In this document: positions 1-6,877 of the stretch, one piece after another
How the letters are laid out: each line of letters opens with the position of its first letter
Position numbering within the stretch: position 1 is the first letter of the stretch
Assembly (NCBI GenBank): GCA_910586705.1
Contig: CAJUJK010000025.1
Span: 1-55,543, forward strand
DNA length: 55,543 bases
Direction of reading: 5' to 3'
Origin: an uncultured Lachnospiraceae bacterium
Lineage (GTDB): Bacteria > Bacillota > Clostridia > Lachnospirales > Lachnospiraceae
Made by a program: the position numbers and the translations under genes
Notes under the pieces: generated by a model
Databases searched by the model: none
What the model was told of the DNA's origin: nothing
What the model saw: the letters and a program-made list of their open reading frames with translations, nothing else

Positions 1-178
1 TAGAGTGTCTCACAAATATGCTGCTTAGCCAAGGCGAGGGATTTGACCCTTACGAATGACAGCCCGTCGCGTAAGCTGCACAGTATCTTAATTGCCTGCA
101 CAAGCCCCATTTTATCCTTCTCCAGGATTACCTTTTCCGCTGGATTCTCCCGGCTGCAATACGCTTCCTGCGTTTCCT
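1..178 (-). other. Open frame of unknown product, cut at one side by IS66
   Basis: Read on the minus strand, one frame stays open from about 178 to the left edge of the window, roughly 59 codons, with a coding-like mix of residues (for example KVILEKDKMGLVQAIKI). No start codon or ribosome binding site is convincing, and the frame begins right at the terminal repeat of the IS66 element. It may be the downstream part of a host gene interrupted by the element. I do not recognise the family. It could also be a chance open frame. Confidence 0.3.
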
Positions 179-180
179 TC

Positions 181-201
181 GTAAACGTCAAATCCCCCGC
201 C
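181..201 (+). repeat. IS66 left terminal inverted repeat
   Basis: These 21 bases begin GTAAACGTCAAAT and are complementary to 2928-2948 at 19 of 21 positions. They mark the left end of the insertion sequence, about 70 bp before the tnpA start. Confidence 0.85.
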
Positions 202-269
202 TTTTCCTAAAACCATTTTTAGTCCATACTTGAAAAAAACAATAGATTTTTTCAAGGAGGCTAATGATT

Positions 270-647
270 ATGGATCAGTGCACTCATGAAGTACGCGCCG
301 AATACTGGAAAGGCATTATCAAAGCCTGCGGACAGCGTCCCGCAGGTCAGTCCGCTAAAAGCTGGATGGACGAAAACGGCATATGTGAACAGAGTTACTA
401 TCATTGGCAGCGAAAATTCCGAAAACAGGCTTATGGACTGATAAAAGAAAGCGCTGCTGTCCCGGCAGTACCGGAAAATACAGATATTGCATTCGTGGAG
501 ATCCCTTATAAGCCGGTGGCAGAAGATACAGTGGAAACCGTTTCCGGCGTTGCTGTGATCCAGACTTCTTCCGTGAGGATAGAGATCATGAATGATATTT
601 CGGACCCGGTCCTTACCCGGATCTTAAGGGAGGTGTCCCATGCTTGA
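270..647 (+). CDS. tnpA: IS66 TnpA accessory protein
   Basis: This 125-residue protein is the first gene of the IS66 element. It has the family's N-terminal helix-turn-helix-like segment (around WKGIIKACGQ and SAKSWMDENGI), followed by the SYYHWQRKFRK stretch characteristic of IS66 TnpA. It is required with TnpB for transposition in the family, probably in DNA binding. The start at 270 is preferred over the in-frame ATG at 264 because AAGGAGG at 254-260 then lies 9 bases upstream instead of 3. It overlaps tnpB by 8 bases, which suggests translational coupling. Confidence 0.85.
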   Translation: MDQCTHEVRAEYWKGIIKACGQRPAGQSAKSWMDENGICEQSYYHWQRKFRKQAYGLIKESAAVPAVPENTDIAFVEIPYKPVAEDTVETVSGVAVIQTSSVRIEIMNDISDPVLTRILREVSHA

Positions 648-996
648 AGATGCCGCGGGGATCCGCCGTGTAGTGCTTGCCTGCGGTACGGTCGATCTCA
701 GAAAGGGGATCGATGGCCTGACAATGGTCATCGGGGACAAATATAAGCAGAACCCTTTTGAGAAAGGAACCCTCTTCCTATTCTGTGGGAAACGTTCGGA
801 TCGATGTAAGGGACTCTTGTGGATGGGGACAGGCTTCCTGCTCCTCTATAAGCGGTTTGAGGACGGGCGTATGTCGTGGCCGAGAAATACAGAACAAGCC
901 GCGGAACTGACGGAAGAACAATACCGATACCTCATGCTGGGTTTAAACCCGCTGGATCCCAGGATCAAGGATGTGGATCCGTCAAAAATATGCTGA
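640..996 (+). CDS. tnpB: IS66 TnpB (Orf2-like) accessory protein
   Basis: This 118-residue protein has the TnpB signature of the IS66 family: GTVDLRKGIDGL near residue 17, the LFLFCGKRSDRCKGLLW core near 45-61 and FEDGRMSWPR near 73. Its biochemical role in the family is unsettled, but it is needed for transposition. The start overlaps the tnpA end by 8 bases and is preceded by GGGAGGTG. The length is normal (about 115-120 residues). Confidence 0.9.
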   Translation: MLEDAAGIRRVVLACGTVDLRKGIDGLTMVIGDKYKQNPFEKGTLFLFCGKRSDRCKGLLWMGTGFLLLYKRFEDGRMSWPRNTEQAAELTEEQYRYLMLGLNPLDPRIKDVDPSKIC

Positions 997-1002
997 CATT
1001 TG

Positions 1003-1037
1003 TGCAAAACAGAGAAAAATTTTCTCTGTTTTTTGCA
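1003..1037 (+). other. Hairpin between tnpB and tnpC
   Basis: The arms TGCAAAACAGAGAAAA and TTTTCTCTGTTTTTTGCA form a long AT-rich stem with a two-base bulge, 7 bases after the tnpB stop. It stands in the 272-base gap before tnpC and could act as a terminator or attenuator that lowers transposase expression. That role is inference; the pairing is seen. Confidence 0.5.
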
Positions 1038-1268
1038 TGTACAGGGGCGATCCAATAAGGGAAACGGGACGGGCATAATACGCTGTGATGTCCCGGGAGG
1101 CTGTCCATCGCAAAAAAATGGGATTTTGCAGATCCCGTATTTTCCAACACCCCGGCGGACCGTCTAAAAGGGTCTGGCATGATGGCACAATGACGGTGCC
1201 GGTTTCTGCCGGGATTCGCCATTTTCCGGATTTTGTGCTATACTTGGCCTATCGGAAAGGCGGTCAGT

Positions 1269-2906
1269 ATGTGCAGGAAATTTACCCCGGATGAACTGAA
1301 TACCATGGATCATGAGACCAAGAATGATGTCATCTGTCAGATGCAGGACCGTCTTGATAAGCTGGAGCACGATTACGAAAATCTGATCGAGCAGATACGC
1401 CTTGCAGACCAGCAGCGTTTTGGCCGTCACACGGAAAAACTTTCTGAGATTGAGGGACAGCTCTCCTTTTTTAATGAAGCAGAAGAAAACTGTGATGAAA
1501 GCCGTCCGGAACCGACCATTGATGAGACGGTGGCTGCCGCAGTGAAACAACCCCGCAGTCCAAAGAAGAAGGGACAGCGTGTGGAGGACCTGAAGGATTT
1601 CCCACAGGAAGAAGTGGAACATGATGTCCCACGGGAAGAACTTTCCCGTGCGTTCGGCGAGGGGAACTGGAAGAGCATGCCGGATGAGATCTTCTGGCAG
1701 CTCCGCTTTGAACCAGCCCGGTGGATCGCTGAAAAGCATGTGGTCAAAGTGTATGTCGGCACAGATGGACTGCATCAGGATGAATTCCTGCGCGGAGACC
1801 ATCCCGCAACCCTGTTCCGTGGAAGCATAGCAACCCCTTCTCTGGAAGCGGCGGTCATCAATGCAAAGTACGTCAACAGCAACCCGCTGGACCGTATCGC
1901 CCGTGATTTTCAGGCAAATGGGTTGAACCTTTCCAAGCAGACCATGTCCAACTGGACGGTATGGTCGGCAGAACGGTACTTCCAGCCGGTATATGACCTG
2001 ATGAAAAAGAGGCAGCTGGAAGCGCATGTGAACCAGTGTGACGAGACACCGCTGGAGGTGATCCATGATGACAGGCCGGCGGGCAGCAAAAGTTACATGT
2101 GGGTACATCTCACCGGCGAACTGAGCCCCGGTCCAAAGATCGTTGTGTACGAGTATCAGAAGACGCGGCACAGCGACCACCCGAAGGAATACTATAAGGA
2201 TTTTAAAGGGATCCTGATGACGGATGGCCTGGAGCAGTACCATAAGCTTGCCCGGGAACAGGAAGGCATTACGAATGCAAACTGTTTTGCACATGCAAGG
2301 CGCCACTTTGCCAATGCCATCAAGGCAATGGGCAAAGGGAACGGGGAAGCGGTCAAAGCATCCGTAGCATATAAAGCGCTGGTGCGCATCGGGGCTGTTT
2401 ACGATCTGGAGGGGACCCTGAAAAACTTATCTCCCGAAGCCCGCCTGAGTGAGAGGCAGTCTTCCATCAGACCGCTGGTGGAGGAATATTTCGCGTGGAT
2501 AAAAGACATTTTCAGGCAGGGGCTGGTCCTTCCGAAAAGTGAAACGGCAAAGGGTCTTGCATACAGTATCAATCAGGAGGAATATCTCAAAGTATTCCTG
2601 ACAGACGGCGAGGTTCCGATTGACGATTCCGCCTCGGAGCGGGCGCTGAGGAATTTTACGATCGGCCGGAAGAACTGGGTGACGATCAATACGGTCCGCG
2701 GTGCCCAGGCGAGCGCCGTCATTTACAGCCTTACTGAGACTGCCCGTGCGAACAATCTGAATGTCTATTATTACATCAAACATTTGCTGACAGAATTGCC
2801 GCGGCTTATCTATGAGAATGGAAGTATAGAACAATCCATGCTGGAGCCGTTCATGCCGTGGTCGGAAACTCTCCCGGCTGATTGTTACAGCAAGCGCCGC
2901 AAGTAA
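1269..2906 (+). CDS. tnpC: IS66 transposase TnpC
   Basis: This 545-residue DDE transposase has the IS66 layout. An N-terminal coiled-coil leucine-zipper region (LDKLEHDYENLIEQIRLADQ) is followed by the zinc-finger/HTH part, then the catalytic domain with D258 (NQCDETPLEV), D319 (LMTDGLEQYH), the CFAHARRHF motif and E457 (SASERALRNFTIGRKNW). The C-terminal IS66_C segment (NVYYYIKHLLTELP) follows. The ATG at 1269 is preferred over the longer frame from 1233 because GGAAAGG lies 8 bases upstream. The catalytic residues are intact, so the enzyme is probably functional. Confidence 0.92.
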   Translation: MCRKFTPDELNTMDHETKNDVICQMQDRLDKLEHDYENLIEQIRLADQQRFGRHTEKLSEIEGQLSFFNEAEENCDESRPEPTIDETVAAAVKQPRSPKKKGQRVEDLKDFPQEEVEHDVPREELSRAFGEGNWKSMPDEIFWQLRFEPARWIAEKHVVKVYVGTDGLHQDEFLRGDHPATLFRGSIATPSLEAAVINAKYVNSNPLDRIARDFQANGLNLSKQTMSNWTVWSAERYFQPVYDLMKKRQLEAHVNQCDETPLEVIHDDRPAGSKSYMWVHLTGELSPGPKIVVYEYQKTRHSDHPKEYYKDFKGILMTDGLEQYHKLAREQEGITNANCFAHARRHFANAIKAMGKGNGEAVKASVAYKALVRIGAVYDLEGTLKNLSPEARLSERQSSIRPLVEEYFAWIKDIFRQGLVLPKSETAKGLAYSINQEEYLKVFLTDGEVPIDDSASERALRNFTIGRKNWVTINTVRGAQASAVIYSLTETARANNLNVYYYIKHLLTELPRLIYENGSIEQSMLEPFMPWSETLPADCYSKRRK

Positions 2907-2915
2907 GCGGCGCTT
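2892..2915 (+). terminator. Hairpin overlapping the tnpC stop codon
   Basis: A perfect 9-bp GC-rich stem (AAGCGCCGC with GCGGCGCTT) has the tnpC stop codon in its 6-base loop. There is no strong T run after it, so termination is possible rather than certain. In the family such end hairpins can also block read-in of outside transcription. Confidence 0.5.
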
Positions 2916-2927
2916 AGTTTATCAAAG

Positions 2928-2948
2928 GGCGGAGAATTTGACGTTTAC
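2928..2948 (+). repeat. IS66 right terminal inverted repeat
   Basis: These 21 bases end GACGTTTAC and mirror 181-201 with two mismatches. They define the right boundary of the insertion sequence. Confidence 0.85.
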
Positions 2949-3040
2949 GTTTATGGTTAATTAGTTGTTTTTTGTATGATTGGTAAAATGAAATAATGTG
3001 GTTATATATTATCTCTGCATAAAAGAAAGGGGTGCGTTTA

Positions 3041-3143
3041 TGAAAAATTCTACAAAGGATATTTTTTGAAGTTAGCAAGTGCGGTTTTGCTGGTTGCGCT
3101 TAAACTCATAGAGTGCTATCAGTCAAAACATGGTAACGAGTAA
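3041..3143 (+). pseudogene. Small membrane-protein frame broken by a 1-base shift (tentative)
   Basis: An ATG at 3041 with AAAGGGGTG upstream opens MKNSTKDIF and then stops in a run of T. In the next frame a hydrophobic stretch (LASAVLLVALKLIECY) continues to a stop at 3141. One missing T would join the two into a 34-residue membrane peptide. I do not recognise it, and a chance arrangement cannot be excluded. Confidence 0.3.
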
Positions 3144-3160
3144 GGTTGCGACGCTAGAGG

Positions 3161-3451
3161 GACATTGGGATGGCAAAAATGATATTGGAGACAGTAAATC
3201 ATATGCTGATTGAACTTTATGCGGCTATGGCACAGGCGGAAGTTGAAAAGAAGGAGAAACGACAGTGGTAAGGTGTTGAAGCAAAAAAATTGCGTAGCGA
3301 TTGGAGTGATTATGGGAGACAAAGGATAGAAAAACCGGCTAATTGGGATAGTGTAATTGAAAAATGGAGGAGTGGTGAAATATCTGCTGTAGAAGCAATG
3401 AGATTGACGGGCATAAAAAAGAGTGGCTTTTATAAATTATTAAAATCCTGA
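3161..3451 (+). pseudogene. C-terminal remnant of a resolvase/invertase (small serine recombinase)
   Basis: The frame 3161-3451 reads as the C-terminal third of a small serine recombinase. It includes the end of the catalytic domain (LIELYAAMAQAEVEKKEKRQ), the hinge, and the DNA-binding helix-turn-helix with KPANWDSVIEKWRSGEIS, AVEAMRLTG and SGFYKLLK. A TAA at 3269-3271 interrupts the conserved linker, and the catalytic N-terminus with its Ser is missing. It is therefore a relic of an earlier mobile element, next to the IS66 copy. Confidence 0.8.
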
Positions 3452-3674
3452 AGGAATAACGTTGTTCCAGTGTTCTGGTGGCTTTGAAATCTTTTATGAT
3501 ATATAATATATATGATGACTTACGGCATAGTCATGTTGCTCTTTTGATTAATGAAGGGGTACTGCCATTGCTAATCAAACAACAAAAGCTGATATACTGA
3601 TTAAGAGGTAATTAAATCCCGGTTTGTCGGGAAGTCAAGTATAATAAGAAATTGAATTTTATAAGGTGAGGATA

Positions 3675-4346
3675 ATGGTTAGAGAAGTAAAATGGACAAA
3701 ATATTTATGGATGAGCCTGCTCTCATTTGGAGGGTTTATGCTTGAATTGCTGTCAATATTTGCAATTGAAGTTATATTTCTGCATGTAGACATACAGAAT
3801 TATACAATGCAGCAAAGAAGTATTCATTGTATCATAATGGTTTTTATGTGGGCGTTTTTCATTGGTGTTCTCCTGCTTTTTTCAAGGAAGCATTATCATT
3901 TTCCGGAAAGGGGAAGCAAAAGGGATAAGATTTCCCCGAAAAGTTGGATCGTAACGCTTGCTTGTTTTATTGGCTGCAAAATTATGACTTTCATTGATTG
4001 GCATACATTAAAGATTGTCGGAGAAGCACAGGGTAAAACTGTATTCCAATTTTGCGCGCAATATTTATACTATATATTTGAAGTGCTGCTTGTTATTCTA
4101 ATCATAATATACGGGCAAAAAGCGATTGAAACCTTGTTGAAACAAGAAAGCCCCATTCCTTTTGGTGGTATTATTTTGGCTATGACATGGGGAGCGTTTC
4201 ATTTCGTATCAAGAGGAGTAGGACTTGAAATTTGGAACGGAATTTCTACTATGATATTTTCTGTTCTTAGTGGAGTAATGTATTTAAGATTAAATAGAAA
4301 ATGCTTGCATAGCTATCTTCTCATCGCTATGGGTTATTTACTATAA
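3675..4346 (+). CDS. Multi-pass membrane protein, CPBP (Abi)-like
   Basis: This 223-residue protein has about six hydrophobic segments. Its last third reads FGGIILAMTWGAFHFVSRG followed by another hydrophobic helix, which resembles motif 2 (a His in a membrane helix) of CPBP-family intramembrane proteases. The first motif (EExxxR) is not clear: the equivalent place has QKAIETLLKQ, so it may be a non-catalytic relative. AAGGTGAGG precedes the ATG at 3675; a GTG at 3666 is the alternative start. It stands alone among decayed mobile DNA. CPBP proteins are often linked to bacteriocin immunity or membrane protein maturation, but no partner gene is present here. Confidence 0.6.
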   Translation: MVREVKWTKYLWMSLLSFGGFMLELLSIFAIEVIFLHVDIQNYTMQQRSIHCIIMVFMWAFFIGVLLLFSRKHYHFPERGSKRDKISPKSWIVTLACFIGCKIMTFIDWHTLKIVGEAQGKTVFQFCAQYLYYIFEVLLVILIIIYGQKAIETLLKQESPIPFGGIILAMTWGAFHFVSRGVGLEIWNGISTMIFSVLSGVMYLRLNRKCLHSYLLIAMGYLL

Positions 4347-4481
4347 CGTTCAGTTTGGTAATTAGAGTAGTGGAGAATAACGAATTGATTTTTCTTAGTT
4401 AAGGTTCTTTGTACATGGAAACAACGATTTTATACTGCTTTCAGCAATAAAAAGCATAAAAAATATCACAAAAAAACGCTA

Positions 4482-4544
4482 TTCAAAAACCGTGAGGGCG
4501 GCAGGACTGTTGGTTCTGGACGTGTGGCTATGATCATCGAGTAA
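4482..4544 (+). pseudogene. 3' end fragment of an EF-Tu gene (tuf)
   Basis: Twenty codons followed by TAA read FKNREGGRTVGSG-RVAMIIE, a close match to the conserved C-terminus of elongation factor Tu (typically FAIREGGRTVGSG...IIE). Nothing upstream in this frame resembles the rest of the protein. The fragment lies in the 347-base gap 4347-4693, which otherwise holds only AT-rich sequence and a weak hairpin at 4587-4622. It may be the scar of a recombination event or an element that carried or targeted the tuf 3' end. Confidence 0.65.
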
Positions 4545-4586
4545 TCAGAGTTTTATCATTTTTATATCTTACAAAAGATAAGAAGA

Positions 4587-4622
4587 CCGCAGTTTCCCGC
4601 GTGATCGGTGACTGTGGCTTTT
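4587..4622 (+). terminator. Weak hairpin with short T tail after the tuf fragment
   Basis: CCGCAGT (4587-4593) pairs with ACTGTGG (4611-4617) with one G-U pair and is followed by CTTTT. It sits 43 bases behind the EF-Tu fragment and may be the original terminator carried along with it. Confidence 0.4.
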
Positions 4623-4693
4623 AACGTGAGATACATTGGAAAAGTTGTTTCAAACAGATAGGTTTCTTATAAAACAAAAGAGGCGGTGCTGTT

Positions 4694-4981
4694 GTGATCG
4701 AAAAGGATGATTGGAGATTATTGGTTAATAATGGCGAATCTTTGAGAAAAGCCAGCATAAACCCAACGGATGGTGAGGAAATTTGTAAATATGCACCGAA
4801 GTTAAAGAAATGTGCATTTTGCCTGAAAGCAGTACAGAATGACCCTCATCAGTGGTGGTTTATTCCGAATGATTTTTCGTGCTGTATTTGTGAAAATTGT
4901 TTTAATGACTTCAAAGAAATGTTTGAATGGAAAAAACTTGATGGCTGGGATATTAATTATAATTGTTCTTGGTACTTGTAG
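4694..4981 (+). CDS. Small Cys-rich protein of unknown function
   Basis: This 95-residue protein starts at a GTG with AGAGG about 10 bases upstream. It has a CAFC pair near residue 41 and a CCICENC cluster near 69, followed by FNDFKEMFEWK; together these look like a zinc-binding site. From memory it resembles the C-terminal part of short hypothetical proteins common in Clostridia that begin with a DWRL-like motif, here MIEKDDWRLL. No function is known to me. It stands between the tuf fragment and the acetyltransferase. Confidence 0.55.
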   Translation: MIEKDDWRLLVNNGESLRKASINPTDGEEICKYAPKLKKCAFCLKAVQNDPHQWWFIPNDFSCCICENCFNDFKEMFEWKKLDGWDINYNCSWYL

Positions 4982-5046
4982 AGCAGGATTGTCTTTTTTA
5001 CAATAATCTTGTAACAAAAGTTCATGTGAAAGGAATGGATATAAAA

Positions 5047-5928
5047 ATGAAACATATAACAACAAGACAATTCAGTGTTTTGGCGGACTGCGGTAAAATT
5101 TATCAGTTTATGCTGGACATTTATGAACGTGATTGGAGAAATGGTGTGGCTGCCCCGTTTTTTGAGTATGCTTTTTCATCTTTTGCGTATTGGATGGATA
5201 TCACATATTCTTATAAAAACCGCATTTGGGAGGATGACGGGAAGATTGTTGCATTTTGCTTCAACGAATCGCCTGTAACGGATATTTATTTCAGTTTAAG
5301 ACCCGGATATGAGGAACTGGCATCAGAAATGATTGCCTATGCGGATGCCCATATGCCAATAAAAGGCGGAGAAATACAACTGATTCTTTTTGGCGGGCAG
5401 GATGCCTTGATGAAGGCGGCGAAACAGGCTGGATATCAACAAAATTGCGAAAATTGGGATATGCAATTTGATTTTGATGATGTATTAGATTATCCGTTGC
5501 CGAAAGGTTTTCGTTTTGTGAGTCCTGACGAGTGTGATATGGATAAGATCAGTAAGTGCTGCTGGAAGGGATTCGACCATGAGCAAAATGAGGGCTTATG
5601 GGATCATCAATATGAGCAGAGCGGTTATTTAATAGAGGTGGCACCACACGCAACAACGAATCTGTCAGTTATCATTGCTGATGAAGAAGGAGAGTATGCG
5701 TGTTATGCAGGAATGTGGTGGACTCCCGAAAATAAACTGGCTTATATGGAACCGCTTTGTACCATTCCGGAATACCGCCGCAGAGGGCTTGCTTCGGCGG
5801 CTTTGTCCGAATTATACCGAAAGATGAAACCTTTGGGGGCGACGCATATGGCAGGAGGATTTCATGATTTTTATAAAGCTATCGGTTACGAACCAGCAGT
5901 CAAGTGGACTTATTGGAAGAAAATCTGA
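5047..5928 (+). CDS. GNAT-family N-acetyltransferase
   Basis: This 293-residue protein has a C-terminal GNAT domain with the acetyl-CoA-binding motif A around YMEPLCTIPEYRRRGLASAA (RRxGLA type) and a following AGGFHDFYKAIGYEP segment. The N-terminal half looks like a second, degenerate GNAT fold. It probably acetylates a small-molecule amine; the substrate cannot be read from sequence. The ATG at 5047 is chosen because AGGA (5031-5034) lies upstream; the frame is open from 4963 and could start at 5035. No operon partners. Confidence 0.8.
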   Translation: MKHITTRQFSVLADCGKIYQFMLDIYERDWRNGVAAPFFEYAFSSFAYWMDITYSYKNRIWEDDGKIVAFCFNESPVTDIYFSLRPGYEELASEMIAYADAHMPIKGGEIQLILFGGQDALMKAAKQAGYQQNCENWDMQFDFDDVLDYPLPKGFRFVSPDECDMDKISKCCWKGFDHEQNEGLWDHQYEQSGYLIEVAPHATTNLSVIIADEEGEYACYAGMWWTPENKLAYMEPLCTIPEYRRRGLASAALSELYRKMKPLGATHMAGGFHDFYKAIGYEPAVKWTYWKKI

Positions 5929-6374
5929 CAGGCTATGACTATATTAATAATAGGAATTATGTGCGGCGTTTGTATATCATTGCGTCAAATTAGGGGGATT
6001 CAAAATTTCCGCTTGTCCAAAAGCATCCTCCTGCTCCCTTGCGGTTATGTGGCTGGGGATATTGCTTTTTTGATAAGGTATTCAACAACACGGATCACGA
6101 CCATATCCGTGCGTACATTCGCATACCCGGTTATTTTTCATATGAATAAGTGTGTATGATTTGGGCTTTCTGTGAAAACAGAAAGCTTTTTTGACGAGTC
6201 CGCTTTTTGGGACATATAAAAGTGCATAATGTTGCTAAGAATTGTAAGCCAGATAGCAGATAGCAGGAACTTCGATGTATTTTTATAGTAAAAAGAGATG
6301 GTTCCCCGACTGAAAAATGGTGGCGGACAGTCTGGGAAAATGGTATGATTAGACGTATGGAAAGGAGAGCGCAC
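5929..6374. other. Intergenic region with a terminator, no supported gene
   Basis: These 446 bases hold a good terminator (6165-6192). A frame ending at 6149 with the peptide DHDHIRAYIRIPGYFSYE has no start and may be a relic. The second half (6193-6374) shows nothing I can identify except the ribosome binding site of the next gene. Confidence 0.5.
6165..6192 (+). terminator. Rho-independent terminator
   Basis: A perfect 9-bp stem (GCTTTCTGT / ACAGAAAGC) with a GAAA loop is followed by six T. It is the first strong terminator downstream of the acetyltransferase gene. Confidence 0.85.
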
Positions 6375-6797
6375 ATGGAAAAGAAAATATCGGTTATCCC
6401 GTATCTATCATTCAAAGGAAACTGCGAGGAGGCAGTCCATACTTATATCAATGCGTTTGGCGGTGAGATTCTGTATATTTCCCGCTGGGATGAAAACAGT
6501 TTTGACATGACGCCGGAGCAGATCGGAAAGGTAATGCATGTAGAGTTTACGATAGGCGGTTCGCGCATGGCGGCAGGAGACTGTTATGACTGCAATGACG
6601 TGAACACGGACATAAAGCTGATGATTCATATGGATTCGGAGGAGGAAGCGCGGCATACCATATCGGTACTGGCGGAAGGCGGAACCGTACTTTCCCCGCT
6701 GTCGCCGCACCCGGAGCCGGATGATGACAGCTGCGGGTCCGTGATAAAAGACTGTTTCGGCTTTACATGGATTATTACCTGCCCGAATCAGCGGTAG
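6375..6797 (+). CDS. VOC-superfamily (PhnB-like) protein
   Basis: This 140-residue protein begins with the PhnB/3-demethylubiquinone-methyltransferase-like pattern (VIPYLSFKGNCEEAVHTYIN.AFGGEI). It continues with HVEFTIGGSRMAAGD and ends with FGFTWIITCPNQR, a single VOC (glyoxalase/bleomycin-resistance fold) subunit that would act as a dimer. The substrate is unknown. The ATG at 6375 has GGAAAGGAG 7 bases upstream. It is apparently monocistronic and has the usual length for this group. Confidence 0.85.
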   Translation: MEKKISVIPYLSFKGNCEEAVHTYINAFGGEILYISRWDENSFDMTPEQIGKVMHVEFTIGGSRMAAGDCYDCNDVNTDIKLMIHMDSEEEARHTISVLAEGGTVLSPLSPHPEPDDDSCGSVIKDCFGFTWIITCPNQR

Positions 6798-6877
6798 ACT
6801 TTTGACCATAAATTTGATAAAATGAATATATTATTCTACCCGTTAATGTGAGGGATGTACAAGGATTGGTAACAGAC

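Larger units (their letters stand above)
181..2948 (+). mobile_element. IS66-family insertion sequence, apparently complete
   Basis: A 2.77-kb element carries the three genes typical of IS66 (tnpA, tnpB, tnpC) in order on the plus strand, bounded by imperfect 21-bp inverted repeats whose outermost bases read GTAAACGTCAAAT. The length fits the family. All three frames are open, so it may still be mobile. The family normally makes an 8-bp target duplication; the 8 bases outside the left end (tttccttc) and right end (gtttatgg) do not match. Either the flanks have changed since insertion or the element has recombined with another copy. Confidence 0.9.
2949..3674. other. Degenerate accessory stretch without an intact gene
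   Basis: Between IS66 and the membrane protein at 3675 there is no complete gene. The stretch holds a small frameshifted frame (3041-3143), a dead resolvase fragment (3161-3451) and about 220 AT-rich bases in which I see only a short TCCCG/CGGGA palindrome (about 3617-3631) and a TATAAT at 3640 without a good -35. The composition and decay suggest old mobile DNA. Confidence 0.6.

Noticed and set aside
1164..2306. 380-residue frame on the minus strand opposite tnpC
   Set aside because: It lies wholly within the transposase gene, has no family resemblance and arises from the codon use of tnpC.
5935..6159. 74-residue frame after the acetyltransferase
   Set aside because: No ribosome binding site or motif, and it runs up to the terminator region; more likely chance.
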